Source: Phytoseiulus persimilis (taxonomy: Eukaryota; Arthropoda; Arachnida; Mesostigmata; Phytoseiidae). Taken from it: a stretch of 64,000 bases of DNA. The notes under the pieces are model-generated. The model did no database searches, was not told the origin of the DNA, and saw nothing but the letters and a program-made list of their open reading frames with translations. The translations under genes and the position numbers were made by a program. Shown one piece after another: positions 26,083-38,974 of this stretch; position 1 is the first letter of the stretch; every line of letters starts with the position of its first letter. The stretch covers positions 23,002,001-23,066,000 of the forward strand of contig CM075103.1 in NCBI GenBank assembly GCA_037576195.1, in the 5' to 3' direction.

Positions 26083-27120
26083 GGTAAGGACGAGTCGTAG
26101 CATCATGCTCAGGAGACAGAGCGATGAAATCGCTCCTTTGCGGGCCCCATACCCCAGTTGTTGAGAGTGAGGCTCCCCGGAAGTGCCTGATCTGGCAGTC
26201 CTCGTTGTTACTAACCGGGGCCCGCATCACGAAGCTGCCGCGGCGCCGCCGCCGATCCGCGGATGTCCGAGTCCGGAGGACTTTGGAGTAATGACTCGAG
26301 TCGCAAAGCTGCTTTCAAACTTGCCGACAGGATCAGATCAGCAGAGCTCATCATTAAAGTTAGTAGTTAAGTATCTCCTCGGAGCTCATGTTAGTTAGTC
26401 GGAAGGAGCCTCGCTGGTGAATTAACCAAGAATTTCTCAGGAAATGCCCGCGGTAGCCGACTTCTACGAGCGTATAGCCCGCCGCGGGGCTCAGTTACTA
26501 CTTGAACCGGTCGGTCAAAATCTAACCTAGCAAGGTTCTTGGAAACCTCCCGAATTCATCGCTCTACACTCCTGCCTCCCTAGGACTCATTCGAAAGTTT
26601 CGTGGACCTCGTTAAGGAATCCTGATGTCGTGATTCCCTGTTCGTGGCGCCAATAAAAGATTTTTCAAGTTTCGTTTCGAGAGAATTTCCGCCTGGCGGT
26701 TCCCATTGGGGTCTTGCGAATCAGGAAGCAATCGACGATGACTTCGACGTACTTGAACGAACTTAACGAACGGAAAATCCTTCTCGCGGCCGTCCGGCCA
26801 GGATGCGACAAGGCGAAAGGAGTCTTACAGGACTCGTAGGACAGAGGGCCGCTCTCGTAGGAGCCGGAGGAGGCCAGAGAAAAACACACGAATGAATCCA
26901 GGAAGTTAACGCTCATTGGATCCGTTTGACTCCAACGAGGCGGAAGCACAGGAGTCAGGTTGTGGTCTCGAGGTAGGTATGAAGCATCCAACCAAGTCTG
27001 TGAGGTTGGCAGCCATGGTTGGAAGTCAGTGGTTTAAGGTAAGGAAGGTGGGTAGGTGGTTGTATAGGAAGTAGTCGACCCCACGAGGGAGCAAAGTGGG
27101 CGGCGGTGAGGGAACCCTCT

Positions 27121-27141
27121 GGGGGGGGGGGGGGGGGGGGG
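27121..27141. repeat. poly-G tract (21)
   Basis: Uninterrupted run of 21 G, the longest homopolymer in the window. True length may be misassembled. Confidence 0.9.
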
Positions 27142-29929
27142 TATACAGCTCGGAGAAGAAGAAGAAGCCGGGGCGGCTTGTTGCTTGTGCGCACAGGGCG
27201 CTTAGTTAATAATTCATTAGTTAAAAGCGGTATAACTAGTTTTTTAGACCACTATTCGGAATTAGAGCCGTGGGCTAAACGCACAATGCCAAAGTTTTGC
27301 CCAAATTGGGATAATAAGTTGAAATTGTTGGCATTTTGTGGTGGGTTTATGGTGGGACCCGTATTCAAAACTGTTTAGACACCCGGCCATTGAAGCATCC
27401 AGTCAGCTCGCGAGCTCGTGAGACGCGACGAGAATGGTAAATATTTGGGTCGTCACCGTCGTATTGCACGCCGTAGCTTTGCATATACAAAGGTTCGAGC
27501 TTAAAAAAACCGACCAGTTGATGAGCTGCGCCCGGAGCGTAGGAGTTGCGTCAGCTCATATCGGTGTTTAGACAACGACGACGGCACCCACCGCACACCT
27601 AGTTTATGGTTTCGACTGCTTGCGACCGTCTACCGAGATGCTGTGAGATGTTCCGGACCTGTCGTGCGTTTCACGGTGCGGATTCGCGGATATTCTTCAC
27701 GGAAATCGGAGATTCCAGGAAAAATACATTTCATTGACGTTTCTAAAACGCTTGCAGCTTGGTCTCGACGAACTCCGGACACGTGGCTGGAGACGATATC
27801 CGATATCTTCGGAACCGCTTCTATATCATGAAGGAAAATGTCCACCCCCGAGCGTCGCCGTGTTCGGAGGAAAGGCTTCGTCAGGCCTGTGGAGGTTTTG
27901 TAGACTCGGCAGTAATGTCGGGAGATCCTCGACGAAGAGGGGGGGAGGGGACGAAAGTAACAGCTTTCAGAAGATATTTCAAAGTGTGCGCTCGCGGGCT
28001 GTGACATGATAATCCTCGTTCAGGAACGCGCAGGGTTCGAGTCGCAACATTTTTGTGGTGCCTCGTATGCGTGGTGTTGTACGGTCCATGTGCACGAGGC
28101 GTCCATGAGGAGATCGGCTAGTTGAAATCGCCGACGAGGGAAAAAACCCTTCGAATCCCTTCACAACTACGGAAATTAATGGGGTCTAAATCCAGGGGGC
28201 GTTGGGCGCACCTGTTCTTCTCCAGCCGAGTTCATTTATTTCTTATGTAAATTCGCTCGTCGCCGAAAGCTACGTTCTCCTCGTGGCGGCTTCGATCCTC
28301 CCTGGCCCGCTCTCCCAGCTCGGTTCGAAGGTGTTGATGAATTTCTTCACATGATTGCTCTCGATTCCTTGCCAAATGATCACTTCATTTAGCGTCTCCC
28401 CGCTCCCTCGGAGTGATTTATTCCTCGCGATCACCTACCGACCGACCAACCGGCCAGCTCGGTGAGCGAGTGCTCTGAATGAATCCGAGTGAACGTGGAC
28501 GATAAGTCGAACGAGTGCCGGGTGAGCAAACCACGACATTTGGCGGCCGCGATATATGCGCATAAATCTATGTATTTATGTATTTGAGATAGATGGATGG
28601 ATAATGTTTGAAGGTGTCGATGCGCGAGTCCGGCCACCACCCAGATACCGCGTCAACAGACTCGGCACCGGCTCGACGAGACCAGCAAGCTCATCGGAGC
28701 ACTGTATCCATCGGCTCCGTAATCTTATCACTCGGGTGAGAGCATATTAGGGTGTTATCGATTTGAGATTTTTAAATCTTTTCACATGTCACTCAGACTG
28801 TCCCCCTCCCCGACAGCAGCAGCAGCGGTCGACTTTGAGCCGATTTGAGCGGTCGCGCACCGCTCTTCTCGCACCAAGTAAGCTAGTCGCTCAACCCACC
28901 AGTCGCTCGAACATCTTGGGCCCCGGCGGCGATGTTATCCGGAGAGCGACTCTGGAGCAGCGACGACGAGAAGACGATGTTGACGAGCGGAGATGAGAAA
29001 CAGAAGTCCGAGAGGAGTGACAGGGGGATGAAGTGGAAAGAGACGAGGAGTGACCAATCTTTGACAGCGGCTTCATTGACGGATGCAAAATCAACCCTAA
29101 ATCACGTGGCATTTATTAGCCGCCAAGCAGCCCGCCGACCGAGGGTCTGGGCGACGGGCTCGGGCGCGGCACACATCAGCCACGGAGTTCTCTGTGGAGA
29201 GGGAGAGTTGACTTCAAATCCATGAGCGAATCCTCGTCACCGATTGAATATTTGAAGATGCGCCGGATGCTACTCTTGCTGCGTTCTCACAACTGTCTTA
29301 CATTCATTACATTCGTCTGCCGCCGCGACCACTATATTCGGAGCATCTCTCTCCCTCCCGACACGGCTTGTTAAAAAGGCTCCAAAGGTCTATCTAATCA
29401 TGCTGATTCGAAACAGTGTGAAGTCCGACTCGCCCTGGGAGATTTTTGGCGGGAGCCGGCATCAGAGAACGGGATGGCCGGGGAGAAATGGAAGCTGGAA
29501 CATACAGGATGGGTCGGAGATGGTGTTGAATGATTTAATAGTCCATAGAAAGGACACGCGTTCGAGCCCCCGAACGGAATACGGGATTCTCCGAAGACCT
29601 CTACCTGCCTGAGATAGCGCCGCCGCTACTCGAAGGTTCCTCGAGTGGGTGAGAGACTCCATTATCTGATATCAGCCCTCTATAATACTTCCGCGAGTCC
29701 TGATTCACTCGTATCCCCCCCTCTGGGGGGGAGAAGGTTATTTTGCCGCAGAAACGGTTCTCCTTCTTGGATGACCTTTCGAGGGTACGCACACACATTA
29801 TTCGACTCACCTCTCCATCGGAGGGTGTCGAAACTGATCTATAAAAAATCGATGCCGACCTCTTCTGAACTAGATTCCTCTGGGACGTTCCGCTCTTGAA
29901 TGGAGCGCCCATCCATGATATTTGATCGC

Positions 29930-30040
29930 TAGAGTCTGGAAGTTCAGGCAACTTTTCGAAATTATTCTATCAATCGCTCGGGATTGATTCATTGCGATGA
30001 GGGAACAATTTCGAACAATTACCTGAACTTCCAGGCTCTA
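29930..30040. repeat. long imperfect inverted repeat (hairpin)
   Basis: Arms 29930-29967 and 30003-30040 are 38 bases each and differ at five positions, one of which would be a G-U pair in RNA. The 35-base spacer contains a smaller TCAATC/GATTGA stem. On either strand the transcript would fold into one stem of about 110 bases, the size of an animal pre-microRNA. The same structure would also fit a palindromic miniature transposon. No target-site duplication is evident. Confidence 0.6.
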
Positions 30041-30680
30041 ATGATGGCTTTTGAGACCAATAGGAAGTCTGAACGTTCAGGATGTATGCAGCGAAACAGG
30101 GACCCGAATAAAAACAAGATGGAATAGAGGCTTCTCCCGCAAGTTCGGAGATCATCAAATGGAGCCTGATCCGGATCGACCTCAACCCAACCAAATGTGA
30201 GGACAGAACTCAGTTAAGTGTTTCATTGAATTCCGTGTCATAAAGGACGACGTACCGAACAACTGCCATTCTCGTCTCTGGAGAGACGTTATCATGTCTG
30301 AAGGTCCCCGAACGCTGAGATTACCAAGCTCGATTCAAAAACGAAGACAGGGCTGTATTCTCGTCAACTCCGGAGGAAAATTGTGTTTCTGATGCTGAGT
30401 CAAAGCGCTCCGAGGGTTCTTCCGACTGCGTGCCCGATCATCAGCACGCCTGGAAAAGAAGAAAAAAAAAGCCTGGAAGTGAAATACCACCGTCTCCGCA
30501 TTCCGCGTAGGAGACATCGCTCTCGATTTCGGATGCTCCACTCAGACAACCAATCATGGAACTTTATCATCGCTCACAAACTCTCCATGAAACTCGCTCA
30601 GAGCTTGTACGCGGTGCAGCCTGTCGAGACTGCCGATTGAGCGTTCGACTCTGAAACAATGACTGGACAGAAGTATGAAT

Positions 30681-30755
30681 GATTGCTGGATCGATCGATC
30701 GACGGTTCTATCGATCGACTCTTCCTCCGTGTCTCTATCGGATAATCTATCGATC
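30681..30755. promoter_or_regulatory. cluster of ATCGAT/CGATA words
   Basis: Overlapping ATCGATCG units and three CTATCG words lie within 75 bases. In Drosophila CGATA clusters bind BEAF-32 and DREF. Whether this genome uses such sites is unknown, so a boundary or promoter role is only a suggestion. Confidence 0.2.
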
Positions 30756-31535
30756 CGAAACAGGAGTCCGCCGGCAATTTCGGAAAGGGTTATCGCCCGC
30801 ACCCATCTCCAGTAGTTTGCGCCGCTATTCTCACCGCTCGTGTTTGTTTATGCCATCATCCGCTCATTCGGTCGTGGATGGACTCAAGGGTATGGCTGGG
30901 ATGGAATAGCGGGGCCGGGGAGGCAATAAACGACGGACGCATTCGTCGACTCTTTTAGAGAACGAGCCTGAGTTGTTCACAGAGCGAAACGCCCGCCAGT
31001 TGTAACTTTCTCTCCGATGTTTGGCATCCTCTCTCTGTTTTCGCTCGTCCTTCCCGCTACCTGAAGGATCGGCTCTCATGCATCCGACCGCACTCGTATG
31101 CAGGCTCGCAGCGACCTGGGGTTTGTCTGTCCATCGATCGATCGGCTGTTGGCGATCAGCGCTGGCGGCGCGCCGGTCCTGCCTACAATGTATGTAATTA
31201 GAGAGAAAGAGCGTACCGAAATGACAGTTTGTGAGAAATTGTCAGACGCTTCGGGCTCTCTCATGTGTAATTGTAACGATCGTAATGAGACGAACGATTT
31301 TCCCCCGTTCCGTAAAGGGCCGGCCTTGTGTACACATTACATGAGCCCCGCGAACCCGCAGTCGGCCTGTTCGTCGGACTGCGCCGTGGGAAAAACTCGA
31401 GAAAAATCGCGCAGCGCCCGAGACGTAATCCGGGAACCTCCGCCTTGTGGCCTCGCATGGTTAGGAGTTTCGAGGTGAATAAGTGGTCTAACCCCCGATC
31501 GGTGTCTGGACGTAACTAGGGTTCATCGAAGAATT

Positions 31536-31548
31536 CCCCCCCCCCCCC
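31536..31548. repeat. poly-C tract (13)
   Basis: Uninterrupted run of 13 C. Confidence 0.9.
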
Positions 31549-34500
31549 TCCCGTCCACGTCGAGGAGGACCCCGGTTGAGGGCGATGTTGGACGTCTGAG
31601 CTGAACGGGAACTCTAACGTACACCGTGCGGTGGCGAAGGCTCGTGGAGCGTGCATGCATGCATGGTTCACAGGTTTTGCACGCGAGATCGGGATTTTTT
31701 TGCCGTCCGGAACGAGTTCCTCCCGAGGCTCGCGAGAGATCAAAGGTTTCGCGTCGACGCATGAGAGGAGGCAGAAAAAGAAGAAATGCAAGAAGCTGTA
31801 TCGGAGGCACACTCAGCCTCCCTCCACCTGCTCATGGCTCTTGGTGCATCGTTTCTATTTATTTATCGTGCGCAAGCCATCTGCTTTTATCTGGCAGCCA
31901 ATCTCACAGCGCGCGGTCCGCAAGCGAGCAACGATGTGGAAGAGAAAGAATGATAAACTAAGTGAAGGCAAGAGCGAGAGCGTCACAATTTCGGTGGGGG
32001 ATTGCTGGCTGAGGGAGGGGGTTGAGAAAGCCGCGTTTCCACCTGACGCACAAAGCCACAAAAGCAGCAGTAATGCGCACCAATCGGGGACGATCCGCGC
32101 ATTTGCGACGACCGATGCTGATCGTGATGACGATCGCCGAACGAGATGCGCGCATCCTACACACCACAAACAAGGCAGTTCCCGCAGAGCTGTATTTGAT
32201 TTTGCAGATCACCGAATCGAGTTCGTTCACGGCCAAGCGGGCAGCATCGAGTTAACCCGGCTGTACAATCGAGCGCCAGATATGCTGTCGGGACTGAACA
32301 AACCTCGGAATCTGATTTCTGCCTGATTCGATTTCCGAGCTCGGTTCGCGAAATTCCCGACTCGAGCCGAGATCGCCGCTTCCCTTCGCGAGATTGTGGA
32401 TCTCGGGCGTCGTTCGCTGGAAGAGCTCAAAGTCAGACCGGGACGGAAATTTTGGCTCAAGATCAGAGGTCCGGAGAACGACGTCGAGGGTGCGCAATGA
32501 GGTTGCGAAAACGCGTCGATAGAAATGCAGTTGAGGTTCGACCTGGACCTCGAAGACGGACATCAGGAAGCTGTCTCTCGTTAACTTGTGACGTTCAGAC
32601 TTGGCGCAGGAACGAAAACGCTCGCCGAACTTTCTGGTTCAGTTGTTAAACTCCTTTGGTTCAATGATGTATCAGATATTAACGGAATCATGTGCTCGTC
32701 AGCTCACTCATAGAAATTGCATTCATACATTCAGATCCATGGTGTGGTGTGTCGGGTGACGCTCGGGTACTCCTCGCCGGCTCCTTAATATTCGACTGAA
32801 ACGCAGTAGGCGTGACGCCACGGAGGCTTTTTTCATGTCAAAGATCGCTGGCGCCGTTCTCAATGAAAGTTCGCTAGAATCTCTGATACTGCACATCGCA
32901 AACAGGCGTTCTCTCTGGTGTTACAGCATTTCTTCGATGAAGCTATTTCCCCAGTCGAGGGAACCGTGTTAAATTCTTCTATTTTCGACAGCATAAATGT
33001 GTATCACTCGGAGATATCCTCCGCCTCTCGGCAATGCAGGCGAACCTGGAAGCCTATTTAGGTATATGTAGACCGCGAACGCAATGGTTCCCACCATTTC
33101 TCAACGCAAGCCTTTCTTCTCAATCTCGTGGAGGGACGAATAATTCCCGCACCGTGACGATTTCTCTCGAGGAAGCGAACAGGGGTTCCGGAACGGCAGC
33201 GAATCCCATCGTACGGATTCATCAACTCCGGAGTTTATCAATTCCCGCTAGTTTTTTATCACTGCGCCAGGAGCGCGGTTCTTGGGTCTACCTGTTGTCA
33301 CCTCGTAAGATTGATCTTCGCCACTATGATCTCATCCGTACAGTCCCCTGTATTAGCTCCTATTCGAGCGAATATACGAGCGAGTGGGTATTAGTAGCAG
33401 CGCTCAGGAGTGTTCCGTTTGCCACAGGGCTGATCTTGAATTCTATCCGCTAAGCTCCAAAGAGTCTTCGATCATCTCTAGAGGAATAGCGGGTGAACGG
33501 GCGGGCGGTTGCGGCGGAGACGGAGAGCCCGCCGGTGACAGGGATCTTTTTAGGGAAAACTTTTGCTTTTTGAGGATTATTAACAAAAAGATTCGGGTGT
33601 GGCTTGTGATCTGGTCTCCTATTTACCGAAAGTATCAGGAAGGAAGGCAAGCTGCAAGCGAACCAGCGAGCAAGCAATGCCGTGGTAAGGCAAGGCCTAC
33701 CGCAAACAATGGGGTGAATATGAGATCCTAAAAAGTTTTTCTTAAGTAAATAACATTAGCGACCAACTTTGATCTACCGCGGGAGAGCGAGCGGGGTCGA
33801 CAAAAAGAAACACCACGCCGGCGAAGGGAGCGAGACTTCTTTTTTGTTGCGGCCTGTTTTCGCAGCGCGGAGGGATCAGGCTGGTCGCATTCGTTCGTAA
33901 GTCATCAAACCCCTCTGAACTCTTTTTGTGATAGTTAACAAGCACGCCGCAGAGTGCATACGATACCGGTGTTAATTAATATGCGAAAGTAAACCTACTC
34001 CAAGCCAAATATGTACGATCTAAAAAAATGATGTCGTAAACATGGCGGGCGCCTCGGCTGGGAGCACGAAGTGCTTGTTTGCAGTGCCTCTCGTTACGTG
34101 TCAATGGTAGCCGAAGGGTTTCGCGATGCAAAATGAACCCACCGGATCATGAATTCGCCCCGTTCCCCCGAATCGAAGAAACACGAGCTTGATGGCGACC
34201 AGAGGATTGAACTAAGCTTTCTTCATCGACTTCTGTTGCAGAAAAGGACCCGCGGTCCTCATGCACGAAGAATGCATCGCAGTACCGTATCTTCCAGCCC
34301 TCGAGGGATTGCCTGTCTATTATTCAAACCTCCGAAAGGTTTTCATTGGTCAGCGGGCGCCCTCAAACAGGGAAAGATCTCTCATTAGAGGAGCAGCCCG
34401 AGCTCCCTCTCCAGGCGTTCTCTCGCCAGAGACTTGCCATACGAAAAGCTCTAGCGCGTGTCGCAGCGACGTGCACTCGTTTCCCGAGCTTATTCCATGC

Positions 34501-34783
34501 CGTGAACCGCTTTCTCAGGATGAGCTGTCGAACATGGTCCGGTTTAGCCAACTGTTAATCCGTTCCTTTCAGAATTCACTGTCAAGGCGACAGTGGGCCT
34601 ACGCCGATCGAGAGCCGAATCGTTGACGATTTTCCAAGATACCGCAACGAAAACCTCCCAAGCGTTCTTTCTCATGGCCCCTCCCCAAGTTGCGAAGCAG
34701 AAGCCCCGACCCCGCGCTTCACCAATCACTCTCACTCCCTGAAATCAGAGAAGGATTCCACTTTTTTGAGAACATTGCACAGT

Positions 34784-34789
34784 TTTATT
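34784..34789 (-). terminator. poly(A) signal (AATAAA on minus strand)
   Basis: About 75 bases past the stop of the glycine-rich protein gene. Confidence 0.65.
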
Positions 34790-34864
34790 TACAGAATCCA
34801 GAAGTAGAGTCGGGGTTCGTCGTCTTCTTCATGCACAAGTCGTCGATCTCGTTGGAGATTCGAA

Positions 34865-35212
34865 TCAGTTCTCTTTCTTTTCTGCCACTTTGCCACCGTC
34901 CTTGGTCACCGTGGTTTTTTCCGGGCCGCTGGCGGCGGCCAAAAACACTCCAGGGTGGCCATGACCTAGACCAGCGGCCGCGAAGGCGTCCTGGCCCGAA
35001 GCTCCGTAGTCCACGAATCCTGGTCCAACCGAAACTATTTCAGGTCCGTAAAATCCATATCCGGCGAGGCCGAGAGCGTATCCGTTTCCAGCGTTCCCAC
35101 CAGTGTATTCGATGTTGTCGAGACCGATGCCGTACAGGTGCGAAAATCCTCCGAGGATGTGCTGCGCGGCGCTCAGGGCCAAAGTCGCGGCTATAAACGG
35201 AACACACTTCAT
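34865..35212 (-). CDS. secreted glycine-rich protein, possibly cuticular
   Basis: A single exon from the ATG at 35212 to the stop at 34865 encodes 115 residues. It opens with a clear signal peptide (MKCVPFIAATLALSAA). The middle, about residues 20-85, is rich in Gly, Ala and Tyr, with repeated GYG/GLG units (for example YALGLAGYGFYGPE). The tail is charged (EKTTVTKDGGKVAEKKEN). A TATA box 60 bases upstream and a poly(A) signal downstream bracket the frame, which makes it a convincing transcription unit. Composition resembles small arthropod cuticle, silk-like or salivary glycine-rich proteins, but no chitin-binding Rebers-Riddiford motif is present. The product is secreted; anything more specific is a guess. 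Confidence 0.8.
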   Translation of the reverse strand: MKCVPFIAATLALSAAQHILGGFSHLYGIGLDNIEYTGGNAGNGYALGLAGYGFYGPEIVSVGPGFVDYGASGQDAFAAAGLGHGHPGVFLAAASGPEKTTVTKDGGKVAEKKEN

Positions 35213-35271
35213 CTCGAATGGACAAGCTTGGAACGAACAACAGTGTTTCTGGCGCTCAGAAGTTCCGAAAG

Positions 35272-35279
35272 CTTATATA
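35272..35279 (-). promoter_or_regulatory. TATA box (TATATAAG on minus strand)
   Basis: 60 bases upstream of the ATG of the glycine-rich protein, a standard distance for a short 5' UTR. Confidence 0.7.
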
Positions 35280-38200
35280 GTTGGGGAGCTGGAAGTAGTT
35301 CGTGCGTTGAGGTGAGTTTGGGGGAGGGTTTGCACACGTCACACCCCAGCAGAAATCGAATGCGAATGACTCGGAGAGAATATGAAACGGATCAGTAGGT
35401 TTCAGATCTTTTTGGGGAGCGACTGGATATTGCTGGCGGTGTTGGACGTGTCAGAAACCCTTGGCGTCCTCAGATGGGAAATCTTGGAGCCCAAAGCTGA
35501 CACCTCTCCAAGCGACCTGGAATGTTTCCTAATCCGGGTAATCGAGGATTGATCATCCGGAAACCTATACCATTGACACTTTCTTCGGGATCCGATCAAT
35601 ACCGAAATCGATCGAGGGCTTCCCCCCATTAATTTGGAGCGTTTCAGAATAGGATTGAAACCGGTCGGCCGTCAAAGACTTCAGCCACGAGTCCTAGCCT
35701 CGAATTTCACAAGCATAAATGACGAACCGTAACTCGGCCGCACTTCCAGTCTCATCAGAGGCGATTTCATGTCGGGAGCTTCGCGCTTCCTGGGAGAACT
35801 CCCATGTCGAGGCGCTCGGTTGGGTCAAGAAAGTTGTCGACCCTCCTTCTGGGAATCACTTCATCGTACGTACCCACTATATTCGGGTTCGGAGTCGACC
35901 GCACCACGTTCTGTATAGCCACGGCATTGTTCGTACACGGCATGGTGGTCACGTTCCGGTTGGTGTCTTACGGATTTCTCAACCGTGAGATAGAAGAACC
36001 TCTGTTTATATCTGCGTGGCTTTGAGACACTCCTCGACACAGGGAAACGAGGGGAAGACGAAGTCTTTAGGCGTGTTCTCCTTTTCAGAGTTTAGGGAAA
36101 GACGCTAATGAAGAACTCGGCGTTGGCGTGGCTTAGAGGAAATTTCGGCGAGCTGGAAAAAACGAGAGAATGGAAATGCTCTGTTACCTACAAACCGGTC
36201 GACGACAGGGCTCTCTCGTGACTCGGAAGGAGATGCGGCCGACTCGGAATCTCCGGGATTCTAACTCGCTGTGAATACAATGCGTCACATAGGGTAGTTC
36301 CCGACATGACTTTTGCCCAGCCACAACTTCTAGCCGAACTCGTCACTGACTGCCGGATCGGCGTCAGCTCGAAACGAGTTCCAGCCCGTCAGCGGTACTG
36401 TGCGACCAGTTAGAACTCTGGACCCGAGAGACAGAACGAAAAAATGCGTCAGGTTCAGAGTACGTGGAATGGCATTCTGGAGTTCTCGATCAGGTCTCTG
36501 GCGGCAAAAAATGAACAGAGGCTTTTTCCATGAATGCACAGGTTTTCAAAAGGAACCGCTACCGGATCCGCCTGAACTCGCCAGATCAGATCAATCGGAT
36601 TTCGTTCCATAGATAACCGAGTACCACACAGCTGCTTCTCTTGTCTCTAGAGAAACGTTTTCACGCCAGAACTGCTGGAACAGGGATCCTTCCGGGGAAA
36701 AGCTGCGTCAAAGTTACCTAAACATCGTCAAATGGCCATTCTCGACGTCAGTTTCTATGGGGAATGCCGCACCCCGTCCCCAGCAACCGAACAAACGAAT
36801 CTCGGGTGGACGGAAATCAGCTCACAACGCTCCAATGCTTCCAGGAAGACGCCGGATTCGAGCGAAATAACTGTTGAGCACGAAACTCTCCCGAAACTCA
36901 TTGCGTTTTCCTCCGAGACAGCGGGCGATGGCTAACGTGATTCATGACGCTAATGCTACAAAGCGGAGCAGATCGAAGACGCTAGCTCAACTCAATTTTT
37001 CCAAGGGAGAATGAAACGCTAGCCAAAATGGTGCGGCTCTCATTCTCCGTTGTGCCGCGCTGTCGCCGCGTCAACTACTTCGACTCCTTCGGCCATCTTG
37101 AATAATTAAGAAACAGTGATTTGGCCCACCACGGAGGATGGGCAATCAACAGAGTTCGAGAATTCCCGCGAAAAGGCTGGAGAAGTTTCAAGCGATATTA
37201 TCAGCCTTGTTCTGAAACTGCGACATGCATCACCAACGAGCACCATCGGCCCAGTTCCATGGTGAAGATGGAGGAAGCGGGAATCCGAAAGAAGGAGACG
37301 AAGTGGCAAACGTCAGCCGAAAATCAAACTTCGTCCTTTGCGGTTCCATTGCTGCAACGTGTTCCCAACAAGCTACTCGTGCGTCTGCGTGACGATCCCC
37401 CAGAAGTTGTGGGTATCACGCGAACCGGATTTGGAATATATCAAGAGATACTCTAAGTTACGTGTTACTTCGCTTTAGCTGCTTGAGAGTCGAGCGGAAC
37501 ACAAGGGCAAGGCGGTGCCGAAATAACTCGGCTGACCTTCGTCAAGGTTCTCCCGTATCGACGCTTCCTACTGCCGTAAATCACGATCCGCGATCAGAGC
37601 GTTCGAGTACTGAGCTCGAGAGCTCGGGTTATTCACGAGAAGCTCCCGCTAGCCGGATTCGATTTCTAAAATCGAATGTCGCGACCGGATAACGAACGTG
37701 AAATCCAGCGTGATTCGCTGCCGTGGACGGTCTCGTTGGTTGCGTAATATCCAGGACGGCAAAAGTTCACCCAATGCATTCTGGCCATGCGATACACCTC
37801 GACAGAAGTGCCTGGAGCTCGCATCACGGAGTAGGGATCATAAAAACACCAGTGTCCGCTCGGTGATCAACTCAGGGAGGCGCAATGCCAACTCACCAAA
37901 CGTAGCTTGATTGCATTAAGGCTAATATGCTCAGCGCTAAGATTCAGCCGCGATAGAAGGGGCCCAGCTCCCCGCAGAGTCTCAGGAACGAAGCGAATCC
38001 GAGGCCCCTTCGTTGACTCACGGCGCACCTGAATTTAATGTTAGCATGTACCACACTTGTCGCGCGTTCAGCGCTACCTCCGATCCACCGCCATAGATAT
38101 CATCACACCGATTCCGAGTGGGCACTCTCGAGTTAACTATGTTTCAAAGCCCAGAGGAAGCTCTGCTCATTCTGGTGATCCGTTTTCGCGGAGTGAGGTG

Positions 38201-38974
38201 CCGTTTGCACCGCGGAGTTCTCCACGGCCTGGTTCGGGAGCGATATCAAAGACTTATTGAATAGCCGGGACAAGTTCTCACAGCGTGTGCCCGCGGACGT
38301 TGAACAAAAGAGAACTCTTCTCTAGGGGGCGCAGTAGGAACTGTGAAGATTCAGTTGATTTTGGTGATTGAGACCGCTGTCGAGATACTCCGCGAGTCGA
38401 TATTCAACGAATCAGAGGCGTTCAGCATCTTGAAAAGCCCAACAATATTCTCCGGCACGGAGCTCATGGAGTCAGCGGGCGTCGATTCGCGCGGTGTTGT
38501 GGCTTCCACTCTTTCTGAAGGTTAGCGTTAAATCTCGGAACTCACTTTGGTCGTGTGTTCTATAACTGCATCTGCCGGCTGACGGTGTGAAATTTACTTC
38601 AGTTCGATTGTCGTCGATCTCGCGGAGAGCCCACGTCTGGGAAGCTCAATCGTCGATCTTTGTTATTGTGAGTGAGTTGTAATCATCGGAAGGGGATCAT
38701 CCTTTGCTTCGCAATCTCAAATCGGAAACTCGGTTCTGGATTGAGGTGCGCGTGTTGTTTCCACAGCGTGGTTATCAAGAGACGGAGCAAGGGCCCGAAT
38801 CTCCGCAAAGCTTCCAAATACGGAGCTACTTGTCTCCAGCCAGCCGGCGATCCTGCTAGAGATTCATTTACCGAGCCGTGTCCTCCGTGAATGTCGACTG
38901 AGTTCCATGGTCGCGGAACTAACTTGTGTTGATCATAAAAAAGCTCGTATTCCAGAAACCGCGAATCGCTCCGC
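35280..38974. other. intergenic, no gene supported
   Basis: Open frames at 35804-36025 (one hydrophobic segment, true ATG) and 37121-37456 have no recognisable family or splice context. Around 37028-37101, opposed AAAATGG and AAGATGGCC words resemble YY1-type promoter elements, but no coding frame of useful length starts there. Confidence 0.4.

Larger units (their letters stand above)
9745..34783. other. 25-kb stretch without a recognisable gene
   Basis: I read this span on both strands and found no conserved domain, no chain of exons in matching phase and no RNA gene. It has many 60-150 codon open frames, about as many as chance predicts at this base composition, and most lack an ATG. Individual items worth listing (a Lys-rich frame at 10979, a possible exon at 25798, G and C homopolymers, a long hairpin at 29930 and a CGAT cluster at 30681) are entered separately. 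In a locus otherwise averaging one gene per 3-5 kb, such a gap suggests intronic or regulatory DNA of a long gene, fast-evolving orphan genes with short exons, or decayed mobile DNA. Confidence 0.5.

Noticed and set aside
31631-32326. 231-codon plus-strand open frame
   Set aside because: No ATG at its start, composition biased by simple CG-rich sequence, overlaps long antisense frames, no domain, promoter or poly(A) signal.
35804-36025. 73-codon frame with one hydrophobic segment
   Set aside because: Size and hydrophobicity are within chance expectation and there is no supporting promoter, splice or poly(A) signal.
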